DNA from: JAWLDB01 sp041686915
GTDB taxonomy: Bacteria; Bacillota; UBA994; UBA5500
Length of the DNA: 26,052 nt
Assembly (NCBI GenBank): GCA_041686915.1
Contig: JAWLDB010000018.1
Coordinates: 1 to 26,052 of the forward strand
Direction: 5' to 3'
Shown here: in pieces, positions 1 to 6,786 of the stretch
How the letters are laid out: every line of letters starts with the position of its first letter
Numbering within the stretch: position 1 is the first letter of the stretch
Program-made: the position numbers and the translations under genes
The notes under the pieces: model-generated
What the model saw: only the letters and a program-made list of their open reading frames with translations
Told to the model about the DNA's origin: nothing
Databases searched by the model: none

Positions 1-90
1 ATTGGATGAGTCATCCAACCTCTGACTGATTAGGACCTTGCGGTTACGAATTACTAAAGCAGCTGTGACAGGGAGAATGGTTCCTTTCAA
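1..90 (-). CDS. NUDIX hydrolase (MutT-like), N-terminal fragment cut by window edge
   Basis: Seen: an open frame starts with TTG at 90-88 and runs off the window. It overlaps the stop of the methylglyoxal synthase gene as TTGA. A GAGGGGG ribosome site lies about 9 bases upstream, inside the end of that gene. The 30 visible residues contain VTAALVIRNRKVLISQR, which matches the first strand and turn of MutT-type NUDIX proteins (VTAAIIxxxGKVLIAQR). The NUDIX box itself would lie outside the window. Inference: an 8-oxo-dGTP or other nucleotide diphosphatase, translationally coupled to mgsA. Too short to give substrate. Confidence 0.6.
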   Translation of the reverse strand, partial: MKGTILPVTAALVIRNRKVLISQRLDDSSN

Positions 91-452
91 GCCAAGAGCC
101 CCCTCAGGAGAGCACGGGCAGAGGATAGGTTGGTAGCCAAAGGTATGTCATGTACGTCACAGATACGCAGCAAAGCGGTGATGTCTGGTTCGTGGGGTTG
201 AGCAGTAAGCGGATCTCTCAAGAAGATGACAGCTTGTATTTCCTTTTGCGCTATCCTTGCGCCAATCTGCAAATCTCCGCCATAGGGACCCGATTGCATA
301 CGGTCTACGTCTAAGCCCGTATGTTCTGTTATCAACCTGCCGGTCGTGCCCGTCGCAACTAGCTGATGCTTGCTAAACAGCTGCTGATGTTCGCTGACAA
401 AAGCGAGCAGGTCGTTCTTCTTAGCGTCATGAGCAATTAAAGCAATACGCAT
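87..452 (-). CDS. mgsA: Methylglyoxal synthase
   Basis: Converts dihydroxyacetone phosphate to methylglyoxal and phosphate, a cytosolic bypass of lower glycolysis. The 121-residue protein opens MRIALIAHDAKK, carries the phosphate-binding TGTTGR segment and the SGPYGGDLQIGA motif holding the catalytic Asp, then an RDPLTAQPHEPD stretch with the conserved His and a LATN sequence near the end. Length is slightly below the roughly 120-150 of the family. The ATG at 452 is chosen because AGGAGG lies 7 bases upstream; an in-frame start at 479 would add nine unconserved residues. It is followed with a 3-base overlap by a probable NUDIX hydrolase gene. A 13-bp tandem duplication and a hairpin lie upstream. 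Confidence 0.93.
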   Translation of the reverse strand: MRIALIAHDAKKNDLLAFVSEHQQLFSKHQLVATGTTGRLITEHTGLDVDRMQSGPYGGDLQIGARIAQKEIQAVIFLRDPLTAQPHEPDITALLRICDVHDIPLATNLSSARALLRGLLA

Positions 453-473
453 TGAGTTCCTCCTATGGCGTGC

Positions 474-499
474 TTTCACTTAGTGTTTTCACTTAGTGT
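474..499. repeat. 13-bp perfect tandem duplication upstream of mgsA
   Basis: The unit TTTCACTTAGTGT occurs twice head to tail (474-486, 487-499), followed by a partial third copy TTTCA. It lies 22 bases upstream of the mgsA start, in the expected leader or promoter region. Could be a duplicated regulator site or simple slippage. Confidence 0.8.
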
Positions 500-522
500 T
501 TTCATACACAAGTATAGCATAA

Positions 523-552
523 GGGGGGTCGGCCCTGCGAGCCGCCCCCCCC
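523..552 (-). terminator. GC-rich hairpin after the second DUF4097 gene
   Basis: GGGGGG-T-CGGC (523-533) pairs with GCCG-CCCCCC (541-550) with one bulged base and a 7-base loop, 10 bp in all. It begins just past the stop codon at 560. The downstream tract on the minus strand (TTATGCTATACTT) is only weakly T-rich, so termination may be partial. Confidence 0.55.
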
Positions 553-559
553 TTCAACG

Positions 560-1726
560 CTATTCTGCTTCTTGAACTGTTACACTCCCATTCTTAGTTA
601 CCAACTTCAGATCAACTTTAACTTGCGCCCCTTCATAGCCAGCAGACTGACCAGTAACCCCATGCTTGCTTTGTTGCTCGGGCGTGAACTCACGCAAGGT
701 CACCCGCGCTACCCCGTGTGTTGTGGCAGCGTCCACCCTATAGCTTGCCGCGCTAGGTATAGTCACGACCTGAATGGACCCATTCTTGCTCTCCATGAAG
801 TAACGGCCACTGAACCCGGGCTGCAGACTGCACCTCACGGCTCCGTTCTTAGTCTCAGCAATCAGGTCTTCCGCTTCTGTCGCCAGGATAACTGACCCGT
901 TCTTAGTCACTGCCCGCAATGCATCGAACTTTCCACCCTTGACCTGGAGCCGCCCGTTCTTACTTTCAATAATCCCTGAACCGCTAATGTCAGTCAGATC
1001 CACCGAGCCATTCTTGGTGAATAAGGCTAGGCCGACCATTAGCCTTGCAGGAATAGCAAGCAGGAAAGAGACCGCACCCTGCAGTTCCTGGTCTACTGAG
1101 AGCTTCAGTTTAAGCTTCGTGCCTTCTGAAGTCAGTTCTTTGATTACACATTGCTCAGCTATTTCACTTGCCTTTTCCTTGCTCTCAGCACGAATTTTCT
1201 TGAGCACTGTTAAGTGAATACTGTCGTCTTCGGCTGGAGTGAGGCGTATGTAACCGTTCTTAGTATCAACAGTCAGGTCAAGGTTTTCGGTATTGCCGGC
1301 CACCTCTAATGTCTCCTCATCCTCGAACTTGTGCTCAGGCATAGCTAGTCCAAATAGCCCAGTGAACCAATCCACTCCGGAGAAGTTTTTGGGGATTTCG
1401 TTCATTGCCTCACTAAGCTCAGATCTTACTTCTTCCATAGCTTCACCCAGTTCTCCAGATACTTCTTGCATCGCACTTCGCACATCACCAAAGGCATCCT
1501 GGAGTGAGCTGCGCAGTTCGGCCAGGCCTTCGTTCAGCCCATCTCTTACTTCGGTGCTGATGCTTGACATCGCTTTGGCGATTTCTGCTTTAGACTCGGA
1601 AGGCGGCTGCTGCTTTACACTGATATCCGGGCCCTCGTTCAGGGCCTTGAGCAGCGACAGCGCCTCTTCGTGGGTAATCTTGCCCTGTTCCAGCATCTTC
1701 AGTACTTGCATCTTCTCTTCAGACAT
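560..1726 (-). CDS. SHOCT-like / DUF4097 family protein, second of tandem pair
   Basis: 388 residues with no signal peptide or membrane segment. Residues about 6-30 form a SHOCT-like helical hairpin (KMLEQGKITHEEALSLLKAL), as in proteins of the YvlB/LiaG group. Residues about 50-115 are a long charged amphipathic stretch with repeats such as EVRDGLNEGLAELR, EVSGELGEAMEEVR and ELSEAMNEIPK, likely coiled coil or membrane-surface helix. From about 142 to the end is a beta-solenoid typical of DUF4097, with seven [TS]KNG turns spaced through it. The ATG at 1726 shares its A with the upstream stop (TAATG), and its GGGGGAGGA site lies in the upstream gene. Function unknown; relatives sit in envelope-stress operons. 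Family call firm, role inferred. Confidence 0.85.
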   Translation of the reverse strand: MSEEKMQVLKMLEQGKITHEEALSLLKALNEGPDISVKQQPPSESKAEIAKAMSSISTEVRDGLNEGLAELRSSLQDAFGDVRSAMQEVSGELGEAMEEVRSELSEAMNEIPKNFSGVDWFTGLFGLAMPEHKFEDEETLEVAGNTENLDLTVDTKNGYIRLTPAEDDSIHLTVLKKIRAESKEKASEIAEQCVIKELTSEGTKLKLKLSVDQELQGAVSFLLAIPARLMVGLALFTKNGSVDLTDISGSGIIESKNGRLQVKGGKFDALRAVTKNGSVILATEAEDLIAETKNGAVRCSLQPGFSGRYFMESKNGSIQVVTIPSAASYRVDAATTHGVARVTLREFTPEQQSKHGVTGQSAGYEGAQVKVDLKLVTKNGSVTVQEAE

Positions 1727-2850
1727 TACAGTCCTCCCCCTTCAGTATGGATTCTAATTTTCCCCGACACAGTTCTTGCCCTTATTGACTGCTTGAAGGG
1801 CTTTCCCTCCAAGTCCTGACTCTGCGCCCTCACCGATCTCTTACCTGGTCGGTGCACATCATCACGCTCGTTTGCTCCTGGAATTGCTACTTTCACGCTA
1901 CCCGCCGTACTGTCGGCATTGACTATGAAACCTATCCGGTGGTCTGCTGGGAGGGTCACGTGTATCGCCCCATTAACGGTGCTTAATTCTACTTGCGCAT
2001 CACCGACTGTTCTCAGCTCTGCCTCAACCCGACCGTTAGCCCCCTTGCATTTGAGCATGGATGTGTCTGCTGAGATAATGATGCTACCATTGATGGCTCC
2101 TGCCTCAATCTGTGTCGCCGTAACGCCGTCCACAATTACCTTACCGTTGACCGTCTTCAGCAGGAACTCCTGGCCGCTCACATTGGCTACGTTTATAGTG
2201 CCATTGGTGGATGTAGACCTGATACTCGCAGGAACATCGGGTAGCTTGAGGGTGATATTTGCGGACGCATTCTGACCGAACAGCTTTTGCGCCGTGACAA
2301 CTATGCTTTCGTCACCGCTGGTTACAGCAATCAGCTTCTTCGCCGCCGCCCTAGCAGCTGCCTCATTATCTGCACGTACACGCACTGCCAAAGTTAAATG
2401 CCACTGGTCGTCAGTACTTTTCACCAGATTGATGTGGCCATTGGTATTTTGGATGTTGATTGTAGCCAGTCCGCCCGAGAACTGACCCGAGTAGTCATGC
2501 TGGAAACTATACTCCCTACCGCCGAGCCCTGGACCGATGCCTCGCAACGATTGAACCAATGAGTGTTCAATACCTCGTGGAAGGTTGTTACGTATCTCGC
2601 GCAAGGCTTCTCTGACTGCAGAACGCGACCTGCGTGATTCATCCTTCACTTGCTGGCGAGCCCGGCGTTCCTCTTCCCTGACAATGCGCTTCAGGTCTCT
2701 ATCCTTCTGAGGTATCACTTGGGCAAGCGCGGCCTCCTGCCACTCTGAACTGGCACCTTTCCCAACTGCAGCAATCAACTCTACCGCTTGCTCTGGCGTG
2801 ATCTTGCCTTCTTCAAGCATTTTTAGGATCATCATTCTCTCATTTGGCAA
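1726..2850 (-). CDS. SHOCT-like / DUF4097 family protein, first of tandem pair
   Basis: 374 residues. The start is TTG at 2850, supported by GGAGGTG 7 bases upstream. Residues about 7-30 (ILKMLEEGKITPEQAVELI) are the same SHOCT-like hairpin as in the next gene. Residues about 50-90 are highly charged, Arg-rich and helical (EERRARQQVKDESRRSRSA). From about 125 on is a DUF4097 beta-solenoid with NTNGHI, TSTNGTI, KTVNGKV, AINGSI, GANGRV and STVNGAI turns. It is a diverged paralog of the gene that follows with a 1-base overlap; the two N-terminal linkers differ in charge (basic here, acidic there). No transmembrane segment is seen. The promoter at 2874-2902 drives both genes. Confidence 0.85.
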   Translation of the reverse strand: MPNERMMILKMLEEGKITPEQAVELIAAVGKGASSEWQEAALAQVIPQKDRDLKRIVREEERRARQQVKDESRRSRSAVREALREIRNNLPRGIEHSLVQSLRGIGPGLGGREYSFQHDYSGQFSGGLATINIQNTNGHINLVKSTDDQWHLTLAVRVRADNEAAARAAAKKLIAVTSGDESIVVTAQKLFGQNASANITLKLPDVPASIRSTSTNGTINVANVSGQEFLLKTVNGKVIVDGVTATQIEAGAINGSIIISADTSMLKCKGANGRVEAELRTVGDAQVELSTVNGAIHVTLPADHRIGFIVNADSTAGSVKVAIPGANERDDVHRPGKRSVRAQSQDLEGKPFKQSIRARTVSGKIRIHTEGGGL

Positions 2851-2873
2851 ATCTGACCACCTCCACTAGCACT

Positions 2874-2902
2874 AGTGTACACTTCTGTCTTTAAAATGTC
2901 AA
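2874..2902 (-). promoter_or_regulatory. Sigma-A promoter of the DUF4097 pair with overlapping palindrome
   Basis: On the minus strand TTGACA (2902-2897), a 17-base spacer and TACACT (2879-2874). The -10 box lies inside the perfect palindrome AGTGTACACT (2874-2883), next to a second palindrome CACTAGTG (2870-2877). The hexamer CACTAG occurs three times within about 45 bases. This looks like a regulator operator over the -10 element. Confidence 0.65.
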
Positions 2903-2976
2903 ACACTAGATTGAATTATATTAGGATTAGTCCTTATTAAAGTTAATATGATGGCCGAGGTGACGGTCAGACAAAA

Positions 2977-3008
2977 AGAAGCCCGCCTCTTTAGTAAGGC
3001 GGGCTTCT
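2977..3008 (-). terminator. Rho-independent terminator after the ferredoxin gene
   Basis: AGAAGCCCGCCT (2977-2988) and AGGCGGGCTTCT (2997-3008) form a perfect 12-bp stem with an 8-base loop. On the minus strand it is followed by a T run (TTTTTGTC). It lies 80 bases past the ferredoxin stop codon. Confidence 0.9.
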
Positions 3009-3087
3009 CTATGTCGGAGCGGTAAGAAGAGATTTCGGACTGTTCTATACCTACTCCTATATTGCGCTATGGGGCAGGCTTCTGTTC

Positions 3088-3255
3088 TTATGCCGGGTTG
3101 GGAGCACCTGTTGGGCAAACAGCTGCACAGGCACCACAGTCGATGCACTTCTCTGGGTCGATAACGTAGATATCACCTTCGCTGATTGCGTCTGTGGGGC
3201 ATTCCGGCTGGCATGCGCCGCAGGCGATGCATTCCTTGTTGATTTTGTATGTCAT
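3088..3255 (-). CDS. 2[4Fe-4S] bacterial-type ferredoxin
   Basis: A 55-residue low-potential electron carrier. Two cluster motifs are complete: CIACGACQPECP near residues 9-20 and CIDCGACAAVCP near 37-48, each C-x2-C-x2-C-x3-C-P. The length is that of clostridial ferredoxins. The ATG at 3255 is fixed by an almost perfect anti-SD match (GGAGGAGGTGAT) just upstream; the frame stays open to 3402, but the extra residues are not ferredoxin-like. It is downstream of the nuclease-like gene on the same strand with a 146-base gap, so it probably has its own promoter (a TATAAT lies at 3378-3373). It ends at a strong terminator. The redox partner cannot be named from context. Confidence 0.96.
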   Translation of the reverse strand: MTYKINKECIACGACQPECPTDAISEGDIYVIDPEKCIDCGACAAVCPTGAPNPA

Positions 3256-3372
3256 GAATATCACCTCCTCCCAGGAAAGCTGTAGGCCGTAGTCGGCCAA
3301 AATTGGATCTCGCTTCTTCAAGGCCAAAGACACTGCCGATGAGAAAGCAATCCACCCTGTATAGCCACAGAT

Positions 3373-3378
3373 ATTATA
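3373..3378 (-). promoter_or_regulatory. Possible -10 element for the ferredoxin gene
   Basis: A perfect TATAAT reads on the minus strand 118 bases upstream of the ferredoxin start, within the gap after the nuclease-like gene. No good -35 hexamer stands 16-18 bases further up, so this is a weak call. Confidence 0.3.
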
Positions 3379-3401
3379 CACCGGCTCGCCAAGATGTGCC
3401 A

Positions 3402-3896
3402 CTAATAGCCAATCACCAGAAAACTGCTCAGGCCTGAGTATAGTCGCCTGACATTTTGCAGGCTGTCTAATGTGCTGATGAAGATATTATCGACTTCTCC
3501 TTTAGAGCTAGTCTTTTCATGCGGAATCAGTAGAGTTGCATGCATGATGGAGCTAGATTCAGCGAACTTGCAGACATCCCGCCAAACATTGAAGTGTTTA
3601 CCCTTTTCGACCTCCACCGCTATAGATAGACCGGCATGCAGGAAATCTACTTCAAAGTCTGACCCGTCTGTAAACAGCCCGGGGCTAATCTTGTTGGTTA
3701 CCGCATGCGCGAACCCTAGCTGTTTCATTTGCTCTAACAGCAGGTTCTCGATGTCCTGACTGCGAGTAAACCTGCCATCTCTTAGTTCCTGCAATCTTTC
3801 AACTTCCGCGGCTACCAAAGATAGCAGCTGTTCTTGCAGTGGATTGGGTTGTTCTGCATGTACATATGCATATGCGGGGTATCTCATATCAGACAA
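3402..3896 (-). CDS. Small restriction-endonuclease-like protein (BamHI/BglII-type motif), function unknown
   Basis: 164 residues, soluble, no signal peptide. Residues 20-62 are helical (LQEQLLSLVAAEVERLQELR; IENLLLEQMKQLGF). Then comes a beta core, DGSDFEVDFLHAGLSIAVEVEKGK, in which Asp84 is followed ten residues later by Glu95-x-Glu97 and Lys98. This spacing resembles the D...ExE/ExK active site of PD-(D/E)xK nucleases, closest in style to BamHI or BglII. The rest (HATLLIPHEK, DNIFISTLDSL) alternates strands and helices as that fold does. No DNA methyltransferase is adjacent, and the protein is shorter than typical BglII-like enzymes (about 200). The TTG at 3896 is preferred over ATG 3887 because TAGGAG lies 9 bases upstream. 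Catalytic activity is inference only. Confidence 0.6.
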   Translation of the reverse strand: MSDMRYPAYAYVHAEQPNPLQEQLLSLVAAEVERLQELRDGRFTRSQDIENLLLEQMKQLGFAHAVTNKISPGLFTDGSDFEVDFLHAGLSIAVEVEKGKHFNVWRDVCKFAESSSIMHATLLIPHEKTSSKGEVDNIFISTLDSLQNVRRLYSGLSSFLVIGY

Positions 3897-3973
3897 AACT
3901 AAGCACTCCTAAATAACACAAGTTACGAGTAGTGTTAATGCTTCGTCACAATGCTATTCCCCGGAAGGCTACC

Positions 3974-5467
3974 TCATAACTCGCTGAACGACTGTAACAT
4001 GCTTTGCAGGAACAAGGCCTGAAAAAACTCGTTATTGAGACATGTGTCGTACTTTTCCAGATCATACGCTGCCTGAGCGAGGGCACCGGCTACTTCCCAA
4101 TCGTCACTATGCCGAAAGTAATCTGCGGCATAGCGCAACCTGTAAACCCAAATATGCTTGAGTGGATCGACCAGTTTGTCTGCAAGCTGCTCAAAACACT
4201 CTTGCAGTTTTTGGCTGAAGGCCGTTTTGTCAGCTAGATTCCGTTCGAGTTCTCTTGAGAGCTTGGTCACAAGCGGATTCTCGATAGCCCACTGCCGAAC
4301 GATTGGCATCTGGATGACAGCCTCCAGGCTGTATTGATGTCGAAGACTAGTTACCTCTGGTAGGTATTCGCTAGGTTCCAATGCAAGCCTAAGCCGACGG
4401 AACCAATAGTGGCAAGCTTCTGGCATGGGTATGTCACGAGCCCGATTGATGGCTAAAGCATTCTGCAACAGGCTTAGTGCGTAGTCGTTTGCTCCGGTTA
4501 TGAGTGCATGCCTTTCCTCCGCATCGGCAAGAAATTGTTGGTAGGCTTGACTGCTCAAGCTACCCACGCCATAGGCGTCTATTATCCCTTCGCTTAAATC
4601 AGTCACTATCTGCACAACAACGTGATGCTTGCCTTCAGATCCAATTAGCCAAACAGCTTGCTGCCCATCTGCCTCGGGCGGAGCTATCAAACTATCTGTC
4701 AGCATAACGGAGAAGGGTGCTGTTGACGGCTCTGGCTGCAGAGCCATAAACGTCAGACGCCGCTCTTCTCTTGCAATCAAGTTCTGAAGGCTTCCATCAG
4801 TAAGTTCTGATTGCAGTCTTTGTAGTGCCGACAAAGCTCGGCCGTTTCGCAGAACGGCCAATCCCTTAATAGCAGCAAAAGCAATCTGCTTGTTATCACT
4901 AAAGGCTAAGTGATACAGTAAGCTCAAGCATCTTGTATCCTTGGCTCTAATCAGGTCCTCTACATACTGCAGCTTGTCTGCTTCGGGCAGGTGTTGGATC
5001 TCCTCAAGTATGTAACCAACTGCATCTGGTTCACTTTCAAGCTGCTTAAGCATGGTATCAACCGAGGCCTGCAACATAAGTGTAGGGTCGTCAAAGAAAT
5101 CCGCGGAAAGCTCAGACATATCATATCCATAATAGAAGAGTACCTTCAGAAACTCAGCTCTTGCAACATCCGGAAGCGAGGGTGATGCTATATACTCAGC
5201 AAGCTGGTCTGCCAGATTAACATTGTCAGCAGATATGAACAGGTGCGCTAACAATGATGAGGTCAGTTGAGTGTGTTGCGACTGTTTCACAATATCAATA
5301 AGCCAGGGAAATGGAATTCCTTGGTCCAGCAGGCCGGCTAGATGCTTGGCTATCGCCTGCCAGGCTTCAACTTCCAAAGAGTCATCTGCCAGTCTGCATA
5401 AGCCGTTTTGTAGTTGCAGCCTTCGCATGAAGGTGTCACTGATTTTGCCGTACATTCTCTTGGGCAT
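3974..5467 (-). CDS. Large helical solenoid (HEAT-like) protein of unknown function
   Basis: I do not recognise this 497-residue protein. It is soluble and mostly helical. An N-terminal helical region (about 1-165) is followed by HEAT-like helix pairs (about 170-225, e.g. QIAFAAIKGLAVLRNGRALS). A middle segment of about 60 residues looks like beta strands (QQAVWLIGSEGKHHVVVQIV), and the last 200 residues are again all helical. Cys is scarce and no metal or nucleotide motif is visible. The start ATG at 5467 gives MPKRMYGKISDTF with AAAGGGG about 13 bases upstream; the frame is open to 5542 but that part overlaps the candidate promoter. The nuclease-like gene follows after 77 bases on the same strand, possibly one transcript. 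Confidence 0.7.
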   Translation of the reverse strand: MPKRMYGKISDTFMRRLQLQNGLCRLADDSLEVEAWQAIAKHLAGLLDQGIPFPWLIDIVKQSQHTQLTSSLLAHLFISADNVNLADQLAEYIASPSLPDVARAEFLKVLFYYGYDMSELSADFFDDPTLMLQASVDTMLKQLESEPDAVGYILEEIQHLPEADKLQYVEDLIRAKDTRCLSLLYHLAFSDNKQIAFAAIKGLAVLRNGRALSALQRLQSELTDGSLQNLIAREERRLTFMALQPEPSTAPFSVMLTDSLIAPPEADGQQAVWLIGSEGKHHVVVQIVTDLSEGIIDAYGVGSLSSQAYQQFLADAEERHALITGANDYALSLLQNALAINRARDIPMPEACHYWFRRLRLALEPSEYLPEVTSLRHQYSLEAVIQMPIVRQWAIENPLVTKLSRELERNLADKTAFSQKLQECFEQLADKLVDPLKHIWVYRLRYAADYFRHSDDWEVAGALAQAAYDLEKYDTCLNNEFFQALFLQSMLQSFSEL

Positions 5468-5499
5468 GATTATTGCTGCCCCCTTTCTGCCGCTCACTG

Positions 5500-5528
5500 T
5501 TGCTACACTCAGTGAAGAAATATAGCAT
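5500..5528 (+). promoter_or_regulatory. Candidate promoter for the thrE-AEC transporter block
   Basis: Plus strand TTGCTA (5500-5505), 17-base spacer, TAGCAT (5523-5528). Both boxes match 4/6. It overlaps the minus-strand candidate, so the two directions could be co-regulated. Confidence 0.3.
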
Positions 5529-5547
5529 ACCAGGCCAAACAAAACAA
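5519..5547 (-). promoter_or_regulatory. Candidate promoter for the solenoid gene, divergent from thrE
   Basis: Minus strand TTGTTT (5547-5542), 17-base spacer, TATATT (5524-5519). It is placed about 50 bases before the chosen start at 5467. The -35 box is a 4/6 match. Confidence 0.4.
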
Positions 5548-5586
5548 CCTGAGCATGCCTAAACTATCAAAAGGTGGTGGGATTGA

Positions 5587-6357
5587 TTGTTGACTGAACA
5601 GTTACTTGAGCTAGGGCTCTACGCCGGTACTCTGTTGCTGGAAAGCGGCGCAGAAGTCTATCGCATAGAGGACACCATTTACAGAATGGCAAGAGCCTGT
5701 GGCGCTGACTCGGTTGAAACTATTGTTACTCCTACCGGTCTCTATCTCACGATAACGGCAAAAGGTGTCTCGGGCACCAAAGTGCGGCGGATCAGAACAC
5801 GCTCTACTAATCTGGCTCGCGTTTCAGCGATTAATACCCTTTCAAGATCTTTGTCAGGTCAGAACAACCTGCCTGACGATGTGTTAGATGGCCTGGGTGA
5901 GGTTATCGCTAATACAACAGGCTACCCCGCATGGGTACAGTTTCTGGCGGCAATCGTTGGGGGCACCGCCTTTGCCAACCTGTTCGGTGCTAGTGGTATG
6001 GATTTGCCTGCGGCCGCCTTTTGTAGTTTGCTCGTGTATTCCAGCGTAAGGGGAGCATCTCATCTGGGTCTTCCTAGGCTTTTGGCAGATTTTATTGGCG
6101 GAATTGTTGCCGGAGCCACAGCGTTGTCATTAACTGCGGTCATTACTACTATGCATTATGATAGAGTGATCATTGGCTCTATCATGAGCCTGGTGCCTGG
6201 TGTGCTGTTAACTACTGCCGTCAGAGACATGCTGTCAGGGGATCTGTTGTCCGGTACTGCGCGCATGAGTGAGGCGCTCTTCATCGCAGCCGCAATCGCT
6301 GCAGGTGTGGGTGCTGTTTTAGGATGGTGGTTGCGATGGTCTCCTTTGCCCGTATAG
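5587..6357 (+). CDS. Threonine/serine exporter, ThrE N-terminal half (DUF1212/YjjP type)
   Basis: 256-residue membrane protein. The cytosolic N-terminal domain (about 1-115) carries the family signature LESGAEVYRIEDTI and GADSVETIVTPTGLYLTI. It is followed by five hydrophobic segments between about 120 and 250, including MSLVPGVLLTTAVRDMLSGD. In the family the N-terminal and C-terminal membrane halves are either fused (ThrE of actinobacteria) or encoded by two adjacent genes, as here. It presumably exports threonine, serine or related small amino acids by proton antiport; the substrate here is inferred. The start is TTG at 5587 with AAAGGTGGT about 10 bases upstream. The next half overlaps its 3' end. 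Confidence 0.88.
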   Translation: MLTEQLLELGLYAGTLLLESGAEVYRIEDTIYRMARACGADSVETIVTPTGLYLTITAKGVSGTKVRRIRTRSTNLARVSAINTLSRSLSGQNNLPDDVLDGLGEVIANTTGYPAWVQFLAAIVGGTAFANLFGASGMDLPAAAFCSLLVYSSVRGASHLGLPRLLADFIGGIVAGATALSLTAVITTMHYDRVIIGSIMSLVPGVLLTTAVRDMLSGDLLSGTARMSEALFIAAAIAAGVGAVLGWWLRWSPLPV

Positions 6358-6785
6358 TCTCAGCGCTTTTGGTGTCTTCCTTTGCATCTGTCGCTTGGGG
6401 CATCATTTTTCAGGCTCCCCGCCGGAGGCTAGTGTTCATAGGCATGTGCGGGGGCGTTGGATGGTGCGCCTGGGTGATTGCCCAGGGCTTTGGGTGGTCC
6501 GATGTATCCCGCACGCTAGCAGGCGCTTTTGTGGTAGGCGTGATTGGCGAGGTTTTTGCGCGAGTACTGCGAGAACCAGCCACAGTCTTTATCACCTCAG
6601 GCATTGTTCCCCTTGTACCAGGAGCTGCCTCATTTGCTGCCATGCAGGCCTTTGTCATTGGGGATTTCATCGGCGGGGTAAGCCTGGTAACGCAAGCCCT
6701 CTTTGCTGCTGGAGCCATTGCAGCAGGGCTCTCGTTTGCTTCACCATTGGTCAGAGGGTTGTTCTCGCTAAAAAGGAGGCGATAG
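6336..6785 (+). CDS. Threonine/serine exporter, ThrE C-terminal half (DUF3815/YjjB type)
   Basis: About 149 residues with four hydrophobic segments. It has the conserved IVPLVPGAASFAAMQAF and GDFIGG segment that mirrors the LVPGxxL motif of the partner half. It is the second half of the split ThrE-type exporter and should act only with the protein encoded just upstream. I use the ATG at 6336, which gives 22 bases of overlap, because a GGTGG site lies close upstream; the in-frame ATG at 6324 is possible. It ends two bases before the next start, so the block is translationally linked. Confidence 0.87.
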   Translation: MVSFARIVSALLVSSFASVAWGIIFQAPRRRLVFIGMCGGVGWCAWVIAQGFGWSDVSRTLAGAFVVGVIGEVFARVLREPATVFITSGIVPLVPGAASFAAMQAFVIGDFIGGVSLVTQALFAAGAIAAGLSFASPLVRGLFSLKRRR

Positions 6786-6786
6786 G

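Noticed and set aside
1293..1757. 154-codon Ser-rich open frame on the plus strand
   Set aside because: Antisense of the acidic helical linker in the second DUF4097 gene; composition is the mirror of Glu/Ala codons.
3256..3402. Upstream extension of the ferredoxin frame
   Set aside because: The near-perfect ribosome site at 3258-3270 and the normal ferredoxin length fix the start at 3255; the extra residues are not ferredoxin-like.
6410..6718. 102-codon minus-strand frame inside the ThrE C-terminal half
   Set aside because: Antisense of a hydrophobic membrane protein; the Pro/Thr/Ala-rich product is a typical shadow.
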